DNA of 64,000 bases from Sycobia sp. Sy_11 (GCA_018907035.1 JACCIC010000283.1:62001-126000); one strand, 5' to 3'. Shown: positions 8,963 to 19,240, numbered from the stretch's first letter. The notes: generated from the sequence alone by a model not told the origin. Made by a program: numbers and translations.

Positions 8963-11393
8963 TTATTGTAAATATGGTAGTACTATTAAAGATTATTGTT
9001 CAAAATGGATTAAAATGAATTTAAAAGTTGTAATTCTTAAAGAAAAACTTACATTCCTTATTAGATGCAAGAAATCAAATATATTTCCGGTACACATTAA
9101 TAATAGATTTCATGATGAATATTTTTTGCAGGTTTATAGTAATAATGTTTGTTATGATCTAAAGAAAAATATTTTCTTTTTCAAAAATAAATTACTTAAT
9201 TTAGAAATTAGAGATTTACATATTCAGATTCATTCCTTAAATAGATATTTATTAAAGATTAAACATTATTTATATCAAAATATAGAAAGAAATGAATTAC
9301 ATGAATTTTTTCTTGGTCAAAGCAAACATTTTATTAAGACAAAATATATTAATAGACAAACACTAAAAAGGAAATTTGAATGTTTAAGAAATAAAAAACA
9401 ATTTCAAAGCTATCAATTTAACAATGCAAACAATAAAAATTGGTTTAGGAATCTAACTGACAAGGAGATACCAAATGAAGTAATAAACATCATGTCTAAA
9501 GGTGCCAAACATGGAATATTATATTGTAAAAGTAATCTCCCGATCAAAGAAATCATCGCGGAGGTTGAAAGTAATCTTTTTGGTTTAAATGATGAAGTAA
9601 AAAAGGAATGTAGGGCATCTTTGGTTAATGTCATTAGTAATTTTAAAAGAGAAAATAAATTTGATAATTTTTTAAATAGTAATTTTATACATGATTTAAT
9701 TACCGCGAAGAATTTTTTGAAAAATAACCCTAATATAATCTTCCAAAAGGCCGACAAAGGTAATGTAACTGTAGCTTCCAATAAAATTGATTACATAAAT
9801 TGTATAAATAATATATTAAATGATGATAGTACTTATTTGAAGATTGGTAATCCACATATCATTAAGCTACAAAATAATTTGAAAGAGTTATTAAATAATT
9901 GGAAAAGAAATGAATATATAAATGATACTACATATAAGTATTTAAAATGTGAAAATGGAACTGTGGCAAAATGTTATGGGCTTCCCAAGATTCATAAAGA
10001 AAATCTGACATTTAGAATAATAATATCTTCCATAGATTTCCCAACTTATAATATTGCTAGATTTTTGTCTAATATATTGGTTAAGATAGTTGGAAGAACT
10101 AGTTCTTACATTAAGGATAGTTGGTGTTTTTACAATGAAATGAAAGATATTGCTATTCCGAAAAACTACAAGATGATTTCATTGGATGTAGTATCTTTGT
10201 TTACAAATGTACCTTTAGAGTTGTTAAATGATATTATACAGGAAAAGTGGAATGAAATTAATTTGCATACAAAATTGACAATGAATGAATTTATTAAAGC
10301 AATTAATTTGGTTTTTAATAACACAATTTTTTCATTTGATAATAAATTTTATGAACAAAAATACGGATGTCCAATGGGGTCGCCTTTGTCACCGGTTATA
10401 GCTAATTTAGTTATGGAAAAGTTGGAAAGTATAGCCTTGTCAAAATTGCTTTTTGAACCAATGATATTTAAGAGATATGTTGATGATATCTTTACAATTG
10501 TTCCAGAAGTTTTTGTGGATGAAATGGTGGATGTTTTCAATTCTGTGCATGACAGAATTAAATTTACAAGGGAGGTTGAAGTAAATAGTCAGTTAAGTTT
10601 TTTGGACGTTAATGTGATTAGATGTAGTAATAATAAGGTAAAACTTAATTGGTACAGAAAACCTACTTGGTCAGGTAGGTTTTTAGATTTTAATTCACAC
10701 CACCAATTCGGAAACAAAATTGGAGCATTGAGTGGTGTCGTTGACAGAGCAATTAAATTGTCACATAAAGATTTTAGACAAAATAATTTACAGATAGTAA
10801 GAGAGACTTTTATTAATAATGGCTATCCAATTCAATTTATTAATAGATTGATTGCTGAGAGATTGTTTGAAATTTATAATACCGAAAAAAGACATAGTGC
10901 AGGAATTGATTTTAACGGAGGCAAAATTATTGTCTTACCATATGTTCGAGGATTATCTGAAAGAATAAAAAGAAATTTTCGGAAATATAACATTCAAATT
11001 TTCTTTAAAAATCGCAATAATTTAAGTAGATTGTTTAATAATTGCAAAGATAAGGATGATTTATGCTTAAAATCAGGAGTTGTTTACAAGATTAATTGCA
11101 TGGATTGTGATAAATACTATATTGGACAAACAGGTAGATATTTAAAAAAGAGAATTTATGAGCATAAATATAGTTTACGTAGCTCACATATTACTTCTGG
11201 TTTAAAAGAGCATTGTTTAAAGTTTTTACATTCTTTTGATTTTGTGAATGTGGATATTTTGGAATATGGTATTAATAATAAGTATAAACGGGAGAGTCTT
11301 GAAAGTATTCACATTTCCAAGAATCGAAATAATGTGAATTTAATGTTAGAGTCTGGTAGATTGGACAGTGTTTATCATTCCTTATTAAATTGA
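8934..11393 (+). CDS. Penelope-like reverse transcriptase / GIY-YIG endonuclease
   Basis: An intact 819-residue polyprotein. The N-terminal ~330 residues are basic and Asn/Lys-rich. The RT follows, with KCYGLPKIHK near 340, motif A SLDVVSLFTNVP at about 416, motif B YGCPMGSPLSP at about 477 and the YVDD catalytic box at 515-518. The C-terminus has the EN+ PLE layout: a C-x2-C ligand pair (Cys722, Cys725) and YYIGQTGRYLKKRIYEH, the GIY-YIG core with its Arg and His/Glu region. The enzyme would nick target DNA and copy its RNA in the nucleus. The Met at 8934 is the first in frame, but in PLEs translation may start elsewhere. No stop or missing catalytic residue was found. Confidence 0.92.
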   Translation: MYVMIYFREIYCKYGSTIKDYCSKWIKMNLKVVILKEKLTFLIRCKKSNIFPVHINNRFHDEYFLQVYSNNVCYDLKKNIFFFKNKLLNLEIRDLHIQIHSLNRYLLKIKHYLYQNIERNELHEFFLGQSKHFIKTKYINRQTLKRKFECLRNKKQFQSYQFNNANNKNWFRNLTDKEIPNEVINIMSKGAKHGILYCKSNLPIKEIIAEVESNLFGLNDEVKKECRASLVNVISNFKRENKFDNFLNSNFIHDLITAKNFLKNNPNIIFQKADKGNVTVASNKIDYINCINNILNDDSTYLKIGNPHIIKLQNNLKELLNNWKRNEYINDTTYKYLKCENGTVAKCYGLPKIHKENLTFRIIISSIDFPTYNIARFLSNILVKIVGRTSSYIKDSWCFYNEMKDIAIPKNYKMISLDVVSLFTNVPLELLNDIIQEKWNEINLHTKLTMNEFIKAINLVFNNTIFSFDNKFYEQKYGCPMGSPLSPVIANLVMEKLESIALSKLLFEPMIFKRYVDDIFTIVPEVFVDEMVDVFNSVHDRIKFTREVEVNSQLSFLDVNVIRCSNNKVKLNWYRKPTWSGRFLDFNSHHQFGNKIGALSGVVDRAIKLSHKDFRQNNLQIVRETFINNGYPIQFINRLIAERLFEIYNTEKRHSAGIDFNGGKIIVLPYVRGLSERIKRNFRKYNIQIFFKNRNNLSRLFNNCKDKDDLCLKSGVVYKINCMDCDKYYIGQTGRYLKKRIYEHKYSLRSSHITSGLKEHCLKFLHSFDFVNVDILEYGINNKYKRESLESIHISKNRNNVNLMLESGRLDSVYHSLLN

Positions 11394-11812
11394 TTGGTTT
11401 TGGACAATTTGTGTAGAGGGGGAATTTATATTTAATTTACGAAATTTGGTGGTGGGGATGAGTATATATAGATTAGAATATAAGGTTTAGATTAGTCCCT
11501 GATGAGGAGCCGTAGCGAGCTCGAAACGTTGGACAAGTCTTCAATTAGGTAAGGGTGTTGGGGACAGTCAGACTGCACTTTACTAACAAAGAATTTTTTC
11601 AGCTAATATTTTATTTTCAGATTAGTCTACGGGGGTGAATATAAACAAGGACAGTCTGACTGTCATTATCATTTTAATTTAATTTTTAATTTAATTTTTA
11701 TTTTTAATTTTTATTTTTTATTTTTATTATTTTTTATTTTTATTTTATTTTATTTTATTTTTGGTTGAAATTGATTGGACTGTAAGACCAATAAAAAAAT
11801 ATTTATTAATTT
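10654..11812 (+). repeat. Right inverted arm of the PLE
   Basis: Starts within the ORF at an ACAGAAAACC and runs past the stop codon, the ribozyme and the long T/A-rich tract to the TSD. The only difference from the left arm that I noticed is near 11641, where an A replaces the expected G. Confidence 0.93.
11495..11534 (+). ncRNA. Hammerhead ribozyme, right PLE arm
   Basis: Sequence order is GTCC (stem I), CTGATGA core (11499-11505), a stem-loop II with GAGC pairing GCTC, CGAAAC (11522-11527), then GTT and GGAC (stem I closure, 11531-11534). The segment after GAAA is a palindromic ACGT, so stem III is minimal, as in published PLE ribozymes thought to work as dimers. The predicted cut is after 11530. 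One G bulges in stem II. The motif sits about 100 bp after the ORF stop, in the repeat arm where PLE ribozymes are expected. Confidence 0.82.
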
Positions 11813-11827
11813 ATAATACTCTTAAAA
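11813..11827. repeat. Right target-site duplication of the PLE
   Basis: Exact second copy of the 15-mer at 7695-7709. Confidence 0.85.
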
Positions 11828-12480
11828 TTATAATAATTCTTGTCACGGTAATAACTTAATTTATCCTACTCTATTTCCCGTTACAGATTACAAATTAAAA
11901 ATAATAAAATCAAAGAATAATAAACTAAAATTCGGAATTTTACCTGGTGAACCTCACGTTTTATCAGGTACCGATGAGAAATTTTGCATTATAACTCCTA
12001 TAGAAGATACAGAAAAGAGGACTGATCTCTAGCTTGATATATTATGAAGAACATTTGTTAGAATCACAGTTATAATAAAACTCGTGAATCCTTCATTACA
12101 GGTCATCTAGATGTTACCATACTAGATGTATCTATGAATTAATCACTGAAAACTATAGAAATCTCTTTTTACAGTAAAATTTTAATGAATCTATCGCCTC
12201 AGGTTTACATCCCAATAAACTCACAATAATTTTAAAAGCATTATTACTCAAAGTTACTGATACTGTATGGCCATGAATTTCAAAACTTCTAGCAGTTAAT
12301 ACAAGAACATTTCTTGGAATTTTTCGTTGATAATTTATTGCGACAATATGAAGGGCGCATCAGCGTAGACAAATTTTAGATAATGCTACAAAAACAAGTC
12401 TAGGGCTTGTGAAGTCTGAAGATCACGGGTAGCATTCTATAAATCTGCCACGTTCTATCCACTGATTCGTGAACCTGATA
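11828..12480. other. No recognisable gene
   Basis: AT-rich sequence between the PLE and gypsy copy B. Short open runs occur but match nothing I know, and no LTR is evident before copy B. Confidence 0.4.
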
Positions 12481-12589
12481 TTTAAAGCCAGTACAAGGCG
12501 CCGACGGAGCAAGTGAGACGGGTAACGGTGAACGAGTATGTGAACAGCGCCTAGCTGAGGCTGTCTTCCCGCGCGTTGAGCACCCACCG

Positions 12590-13240
12590 GTGATCACGAA
12601 TTTACTGCAGCCGAACCAACGCCCACGCGATTTCAGGTTCCCGCCTTTCAAAACATCCGATTGCGAAGGATGGTTCCAATCGTTCGAGAGCATGCTCCAG
12701 ATTTTCAGGATAGTCGACCATGCAGAAAAAGTCGACTTCTGGATTACCTATATCGGGCAGGAGGTCGTCGACACCCTGTTCGACTGCCTACAAACTCTTC
12801 CTCAAGAAGATCAGTATCGCGCTCTTAAAAGAGAGATAATACCACGTTACTCTCGGTCTATCGAGAAACGGATGGAAAGTGTGTTCCGCGAGACGACGAT
12901 CACGGATCGGAAACCGAGCGTGATTCCCACGGAAATGATTATGCTGGCCGGGGACCAGATCCACCGCAACACAGTCATGAAATTCTGGTGCACAAGGCTA
13001 CCTACATAAATATACATGCAGGTTGCGAACATCGCGAACCAAGTAGCTTGAAAGCACGCGGACCGCATCTACGAAATCGCACAAATGCGATGAGATCGGT
13101 CTCATAGCGACGAGAGACGCGAAAAAAACCGCAATATAATCCACGAACTCCAACGCATGTTCGAGAAAATCGAAGTACTCGAGCGGGAGATAAAAGCCAG
13201 AAATACAGAATACCGCCGGTCACACGCGAACAGTCCGAGC
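12590..13240 (+). pseudogene. Gypsy Gag fragment
   Basis: The first 139 codons are open and contain FRFPPFKTSDCEGWFQSFES, the typical N-terminal capsid helix region of this gypsy group, followed by EKVDFWITYIGQEVVDTLF. The frame then breaks and decayed Gag continues toward 13240. No CCHC knuckle is visible, in line with gypsy families whose Gag uses basic residues instead. Gag would form the particle that packages element RNA. Confidence 0.7.
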
Positions 13241-13299
13241 CTTAGCGAACTCTCAGATGCAAGTTAGAGCGGCAGCACCGGTAGACACAGTGCATCTCA

Positions 13300-13560
13300 C
13301 TGTGCAGCATCCATTACGGTATCATAAGATTCAATATCGACCTCGGGATCGGAGACGTCATGCCATCGAATTTCGTCATCGCGAAAGTAGAAAGCCCTAT
13401 TATAGGAAGCGACTTTCTGAAGGAGGAAGTCTCAAGGTAGGCACCGTGCCACACAAACCGTCGGGTACCTTAGTACTTTGCATAGCATACGTAGTCGCCA
13501 ATTTCACCCTACACAAGGTAGAACCCTCTCACGCGTAGAGAGACATAACCGCAAAGCTTA
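13300..13560 (+). pseudogene. Gypsy aspartic protease remnant
   Basis: A frame from about 13330 reads FNIDLGIGD then FVIAKVESPIIGSDFLKE, the C-terminal half of a retropepsin fold with the conserved I-I-G-x-D-F-L flap-to-helix segment. The DTG/DSG catalytic motif is not recognisable upstream, so the enzyme is dead. Confidence 0.65.
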
Positions 13561-13649
13561 CTAGAATTACGGTAATCGAGCAAACGATCACCAAAGGCGA
13601 CCACGGCGTATTCGTATTCCACTAAATTCAGACCATCGGCCCACCTGTC

Positions 13650-14370
13650 AGCCAACGCGCGCGCAGTCTACCACCCGAGAAGCTTCGGGCATCCAATTCC
13701 AGGTGATGCTCGCGCGGGACATCGTGAGGCCATCTAAAAGTTCGTGGGCGAACAGAAAATACGGCGAATGGCTGATTTGCGGCGATTATCGCCGCCTTAA
13801 TAGTGTAACCGTCGCGAAGAAATACCCTATACCACACATACATAATTTCCCCAACTTTTTAGCCGGGAAGAAAATCTTCACAAAGTTAGACTTGCTCGCG
13901 GCGTACCACCAAATTCCGCTCGCGGGCGACGACAGAGAAAAGACAGCGATGATCACACCGTTTGGTCTTTTCGAATACAATGTTATGACTTTCGCGCTTT
14001 GTAACGCCGGTCAAGCATTCCAGTGAAACATGAATAGCATGCTCAGAGGAATGAAATATGCCTTCGTCTTCCTGGACGAAATCGTCATCGCGTCCGGTAA
14101 CAACGAAGAACACAGGCGCGATCTCGAGAAAGTACTCATTAAGCTAGAACAGTACTCACTGGAGCCAACGTAAATAAGTGCAGCTTCGGGCAAGCTGAAG
14201 TCGAGTTTCTAGAACACACCATTAACAGTAAGGGATTCAAACGCACACTCGAAAAACTCGAAGCCTAGGATTAATAAACTTCTGTCGAGGCTGTATTCCG
14301 CACGCAGCAGAGATACAAGTACCGTTGAGCAATTATTTGAAAGGCGCAAAAAGAAGGACAACCGCGTAGT
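13650..14370 (+). pseudogene. Gypsy reverse transcriptase fragment
   Basis: RT motifs appear in order: ICGDYRRLNSVTV, KLDLLAAYHQIPL, KTAMITPFGLFEY and the catalytic box, which reads FLDEIV instead of F/YLDD, so the second catalytic Asp is replaced by Glu. In-frame stops occur near 14024 and 14172. The domain is otherwise colinear with RNase H downstream. It would synthesise cDNA in an active copy. Confidence 0.85.
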
Positions 14371-14379
14371 CAAATGGAA

Positions 14380-14831
14380 CGCAACTTCGGAGAAGGCAAT
14401 CGATCTCTTTAAGCAGTTTGTGCTACACATAGCCGAGATTGCCTTCCCGGGCCAAATCGCGGAAATCCGCTTAGTAACAGACGCGTCGAACCGAGCCATG
14501 GGTGCCGCGCTCGAAAAAAGACGCGACGGCGAATGGCGACCGCTAGCCTTCTATTCAAGAAAATTCAACAACGCGCAAGCGAAGTACGCGACAATAGACA
14601 GGGAACTTACCGTGATTTACTACGCCGTACAAAAATTTTTGTACTATCTGGAAGATCGCGAATTTGCAATAATAACGGATCATAAACCGCTGATTTATAT
14701 AATGGCGCAGAATCAACATAAAGCCCCCACATGACGTTGTAGGCAACTGAACTACATAGCGCAATTCAATACAAAAATAGTACACCGAGCGGGCCACGAG
14801 AACGTGGTGGCCGATGCGTTATCACGAATAG
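14380..14831 (+). pseudogene. Gypsy RNase H fragment
   Basis: Better preserved than copy A: TDASNRAMGAALEK, AFYSRKF, YATIDRELTVIYYAVQKF and ITDHKPLIYIMAQ are all open to 14734, followed by a frameshift. The catalytic Asp in TDAS is present. After VVADALSRIA the sequence jumps directly to the integrase zinc region, because of a 203-bp deletion bounded by an ATAG microrepeat that is resolved in copy A (447-450 and 650-653). Confidence 0.85.
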
Positions 14832-16220
14832 CTTACGTTCAACGACGATGAGCAGACGCCATTTTATTGCGACATCATCAAGAGCACAATTAGGCCTTTT
14901 AGCTAGAGCCCAATTACCCGGATCCATGCGCGACCAGGTTTTCAAACTTTTACATAATAGCTCGCATCCAAGCGGCAAAGTTACGGATTGACTCATACGC
15001 CAGCAATACGTATGGCCAAATAAAGTCGAGACATTCATAAGAAATGCCTGGAGTGGGTAGACTGTCAAATGTCGAAAGTAACCAGACACAATCAGTCGTT
15101 ACCTGACCATTTGATCGCGTCGGATGCGCGTTTTAAACACATTCACGTCGATGTAGTCGGTCCTCTAACCGCGAGGAACGACTATAAGTATATCCTGAGA
15201 ATGACCGATCGGTACTCACGATGGGCCGAAGCCATCCCAATACCAGACACGAGCGCGCGTACAGTAGCTGACGCGATCATGAATCATTGGAGTGCACGCT
15301 ACGGCGCCCCAGAGGTGATCACCACAAATAAGGGCAGGCATTTCTCAGAATCTCGGCTATTCAACGAGATGCTGCAATTAACGCGCTGCGGATGGATACG
15401 TACAACGTCGTATCACCCCGCCGCGAACGGTATGGTCGAGAGGTGGCACCGCGACCTTAAGGCCGCACTCATATGCCAGGGTGATAACTGGCCTAAGGCA
15501 CTGCCGATGTTACTATTCGGTCTACGAACAGGCTTACGCGCGGATATGGGTAATCCCGGCAGAATAACGTTACGGAATGTTTTACCTAAATGACGGTATA
15601 TAACCCGACGACAGCGTTTTCCTACGCGAATTAAAGTCGTTTTTGCTCAGAGTGCAACTGCAAAACTAGACCACAAAATCGCATGGAGGCCATTCGTATG
15701 TAAAGAGATGAATAGCTGCTCGCACGTATTCATGCAAACCAATCCGAATAGGCCGACGTTGTGCCGACCATACTCCGGCCTGAGCAGGATAATCGAGCGT
15801 GCACCGGACGGCAAGAGATATGCATCGATGTAAATCAATCGAACGCGTCAAGTCCGCGCACTACGTTAACGAAGACATTGAGCACCGCGAGGACCTCTTC
15901 AATGACGATTATCGTAACATCAACGATGACGATATAGCATCATCCGCCGCAAGGCGAGACATGCACGTCGCCCCGCAATCGCGTCATGACGCGAAGCGGC
16001 GGTGTCGGGTCGAGCGACGGGCACGAATCTTCCGGTGATAGCGAGCCTAGCGATAGCCACGACTCGGACGGAAACTAGTCTAGTGATAAAACGACGGTCG
16101 CGACTTCAGCAGCGATTCCGAGACAGACAGAGCGACAGAAAGCTACGAGCAACCACGCTCAGCGCCTCAGCAGCGAGGAATACGGAAACGTTCCCAGCAG
16201 CAGCTTCTCCTAGGTAGATC
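14832..16220 (+). pseudogene. Gypsy integrase with C-terminal tail
   Basis: The core from 15069 to 15593 is open: HIHVDVVGPLTARNDYKY with the first Asp, ITTNKGRHF where the second catalytic Asp has become Asn, and ANGMVERWHRDLKAA with the Glu. After a break at 15593 the usual gypsy C-terminal domain can be followed in another frame (RIIERAPDGKRYAIDV near 15790), then a Ser/Asp-rich tail to about 16220. The shared D-to-N change in copies A and B suggests that they descend from an already inactive copy or were moved in trans. Confidence 0.82.
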
Positions 16221-16419
16221 TGCAGGTGGCAGGGACAACTCCAACAATTCGGAGAAATACTTTATTCCGCAGTTACGCGATGTGAACCACCGGGTTAAAC
16301 ATCTTCCTAACATATTAAGTAAAATCCCCCAGCGCAGCGCAGAGAGAGCTGTAGACTCGCGCGATTGGCATGACAGAACCTCTCCGAGCAACACTAATGA
16401 CAGACATGTTCATTTTTCA

Positions 16420-16800
16420 GATTAGGAAGCCGCCAGTCAGGCCGCTCGGGTAAATAACTGAGCAGCTGGAGGAGATACAGAGGCTGACAGACAGCCTACA
16501 ACACGGTCAGTTTCGCCTGAGTTGCGAACTGGACTATCTTGAGTTAATCTTGAAAACTACAAGAGTGACTTCGTCGAAAAGTATGAAAACGAGTCGAGAC
16601 GCATGCGTAGAGGGATGTTGTGAACCCTTTCTAAAGGACGCTTCGACCGTGGTTATACCAACGCAAGGCTCGTCATAAAAGGACAACCTGTCCTGCGTCT
16701 ACTTTTGTACAATATTCGTGTTCCGACGACAGAAGGGAACTTCGCAAAATTCCTTGTCAACGAAGGCTCTCGTGACGTTATTCTACTACAGATGGCGATA
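16420..16800 (+). pseudogene. Start of third ORF of the gypsy family, preceded by a splice-acceptor-like site
   Basis: A T-rich tract ending CATTTTTCAG at about 16419 has the form of a 3' splice site. Behind it, fragmentary frames read EQLEEIQRLTDSLQHGQF and, in another frame, NFAKFLVNEGSRDVILLQ. This is the env position; errantivirus env is expressed from a spliced mRNA. It may be the N-terminal part of the ORF whose C-terminal part is at 1391-2773 of copy A, but the two do not overlap, so the link is inference. Confidence 0.4.
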
Positions 16801-17089
16801 TTGCTGGTAAATCGTTGATTTTTTGTTTATTTCGTTACAAAGTTGTAATAATCTTGAAGTTTCCACTTGTACATAAGTTCTGAATGTATCTAAATGAACG
16901 TCATCATTTATTATAATTTAATTTGCGGTGAGAGACTACACAGATTTTTATTTTTTATATTATATTGAATATATGTAAATTTAAATCCAACGCCAGATCC
17001 ATTTTCTAAAAATTTTTTAATTTTCATTACACGAAATCCTTTATTTTTATCATAATCTTTTTTAGCATTGGATTCTTTTCGAATTTTAC
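16801..17089. other. AT-rich spacer
   Basis: No gene seen. It lies between gypsy copy B and a mariner remnant. Confidence 0.5.
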
Positions 17090-17866
17090 ATTAAATGTTC
17101 GCCGTTTTGTTCGATAATCTTTTTCCATCTAGACGGCATCTTCATAAGACCCCTCTCCCAGAAACGCCTCTCCTTATTTGCGAAGAACTCGGACAGCCAC
17201 GTTTTACAAGCCTCTTTTGAGTCCAACTTTAGACCACAAAGGGCGTTCAACATGGATAGGAACAGGTATTAATCACTTGGCGCTATTTCCGACCGATATT
17301 GTGGATGCGATTAAACCTCCCATCGTAACTCCCGTAGCCTCTGACGAGTCATCAACGAAGTGTGTGGTCTTGCTTTTTGTTGGCCAATTGTGGACGCTTC
17401 TGGTCGATAGCCTGCAAATGGTCCAGTTGTACACAGTAGATGGTAGAGTTAAGCGGCTGACCATATGGGAACTGCTCATAGTGGATGTTTCCCTTCCAAT
17501 CCCACCAAACACACAGCAAAACCTTCGTGGCCGTCAATCCCAGCTTGGCCACTGTTTGGGACGGTCCACCGGCCTTGGACCACAACAGTTTTCGCTTGAT
17601 ATTGCCATTTGTGATCCATTTTTCGTTGCCAGTTACCATTCGCTTCAAAAATGGATCGAGTTCATTCCGTTTCAGCAGCACATCGCAGGCACTGATTCGG
17701 TCCACAAGGTTTTTTTGAGTCAAATCATGCGGCACCCAAACATCAAGCTTTTTTTGTATCCAGCCTTCTGTAGATGGTTTAAAATGGTTTGGTGACTAAC
17801 TCTTATGTCCTGGGCGATGTCAGGAGAGGTCACAGGCCGGTCTAACTCTGATGTTTTGGAACGTAT
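17090..17866 (-). pseudogene. Mariner transposase remnant (A), 5'-truncated
   Basis: The minus strand carries most of a mariner transposase: the tail of the second HTH (HQTILNHLQKAGY), MPHDLTQKN, the first catalytic Asp region, mutated to VTGNEKWI (consensus GDEKW), IKRKLLWSKAGGPSQTVAKL, and VLLCVWWDWKGNIHYE. The HQDNARPH block is broken and a C-terminal PSRWKK segment reaches about 17092. It resembles mellifera/mauritiana-type mariners and is a close relative of the copy at 36361-37200. The N-terminal ~100 residues and terminal inverted repeats are missing. Confidence 0.85.
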
Positions 17867-17889
17867 ACATAGAACTGAGAAAGATAAAA

Positions 17890-18355
17890 AGAATCAACAT
17901 TTTTATCTTACCATGCAAAAATAAGCTTTAGCATTGTCTTGTTTCTCGCAAGAAATATTATCAAAAATCATAATAGAGTTAGGAAGTACATTATCAGGTA
18001 ATACTACTGCTTCATGATCACTGCATAGAAAATATTGTACACCGTCTATTTCGTCCAAAACTTTTTCTAAATACTTGAATTTTGGTTGATTTAATGATTT
18101 TAAATAAATGTATATATTTTCAAATGTAAGACCATTTGAATGACTTATAAGATTAAATAGCTATTGGTTTTTCCAACATTGGAAAGTCCACAAATCACTG
18201 CTCGTTTACTATTCGGTAGTAAATCTCCAGGCCGTTATTTTTCCTGGTCTGTAAAAGAGACAAAATTTATTACAGGTAATTTGGTCGAATACTCGTTAAT
18301 TCCAAGTTTGTACATCACACTTTTAACAAAAACTGTGGCAGTAGAGTATAACTAG
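17890..18355 (-). pseudogene. FtsK/HerA-type viral packaging ATPase fragment
   Basis: On the minus strand a Walker A-like GLSNVGKTN is followed about 70 codons later by a Walker B-like IMIFDNIS, with the Cys-Glu-Lys-Gln segment that typically follows in Polinton-type packaging ATPases. Upstream of Walker A a KLPVINFVS stretch also fits the family. The frame is interrupted by a stop before Walker A and a frameshift after it. The C-terminal half is missing, cut off where the mariner remnant begins. Such ATPases drive genome packaging into capsids. Confidence 0.62.
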
Positions 18356-18419
18356 TATGTTTAAAATTGATTAGTATCATTTTATCTTTCGAAACAGAAT
18401 AGTCGTTCATAAGCCAGTA

Positions 18420-19240
18420 GGTGATGGAGTATTTATTAATATGCCTAGTATATTACGTATAGAAGTGCAAGCACCGTATTATCAATACTGCAGTTCTAGA
18501 ACAAAATTGGAAAAACGTATGGTTCATGACGATCCTGGAAGAAAATTCCTTGATTCTGTTTTCAAAGAACACGACATAGCATATTCCAACATCGTTAATG
18601 ATATACAATCTACACATGCTGCAGATTAAATTCCAGCAGATGAAGCTCGCTTGCGTCTTAAATCAAAGGATACAAGTATGGCTGAAAAGTCTGTTACCGT
18701 CTATAATGCAATCGAGGTTAAAATAAAGTTAGAAATGGGATTAAAAAAAATAAGAAACGCAAATCACCTGGCAAAAATAATAAATCAACATTGAAAAAAA
18801 TAATTAAATCTGATGTATATTCTATTATTCCATGTTTGAATTCGCAAAAATTAGTTCGCTCTGCATTAAATAGCGCTCGCAAGGCTTATAAAAAGGCAGG
18901 TGACAATGTCACGATTCCAAGGATATTACCGGTCACATAAAAACTTGGCGGTATTTTTCCATTTCTTGTACCTTTATTTTCCGATTTGAGTACAATACGA
19001 GCATTGTCAGAAGCTGCTGCTTGAATAATTAAAGCTGTTAATGATGCAAAACCAGCAAAGCATGACTTAGAAGAAAATCGAGGACATAACAAAACGATTG
19101 TCATAATTGTTCTTGAAAAAGCTTATATTTAATTACCTTAAATAAATAAAAAAGCTATTTATTTAAAACCTTACGACAAAGTTTATGGTCTTTATTTCAA
19201 ACCGTCTAAAAACGTTCTCTCCTAAAAACCGTATACAGGC
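18420..19240 (+). pseudogene. Parvovirus-type PLA2-domain structural protein, broken
   Basis: The open part at 18441-18629 has the layout of a viral phospholipase A2 domain: a calcium-loop position (YQYCSSR, where the family has a glycine-rich loop) and the catalytic His-Asp pair in KEHDIAYS. The usual Cys before that pair is Phe. After a stop at 18627, recognisable C-terminal stretches continue in other frames to about 19240, including a hydrophobic PFLVPLF segment and two LKPY-type motifs near 19170. Such domains occur in parvovirus VP1 and adintovirus capsid proteins and breach endosomal membranes. This copy is not functional. Confidence 0.6.

Larger units (their letters stand above)
7710..11812 (+). 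mobile_element. Complete Penelope-like element with inverted arms
   Basis: A 4,103-bp element bounded by a 15-bp TSD. From the left it has a 35-bp unique tail (7710-7744), a 1,159-bp arm that is a 5'-truncated copy in minus orientation, a 1,750-bp centre, and the matching right arm. One intact 819-codon ORF (8934-11393) encodes a Penelope RT with a C-terminal GIY-YIG nuclease. The inverted terminal repeats, single-sided ~35-bp tail, variable TSD and hammerhead ribozymes are all known PLE traits. I saw one mismatch between the arms, so insertion was recent. Confidence 0.92.
12480..16800 (+). mobile_element. Ty3/gypsy retrotransposon copy B, internal region only
   Basis: Gag, protease remnant, RT, RNase H, integrase with its C-terminal tail and the beginning of a third ORF follow in canonical Ty3/gypsy order on the plus strand. 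It is the same family as copy A. I find no LTR on either side. Multiple stops, frameshifts and a 203-bp deletion relative to copy A (between 14831 and 14832) make it non-autonomous. A mariner remnant and the virus-like cluster follow on its right. Confidence 0.88.

Noticed and set aside
12400..12693. 97-codon minus-strand frame opposite the gypsy Gag start
   Set aside because: It overlaps clear Gag coding on the other strand and has no family resemblance.
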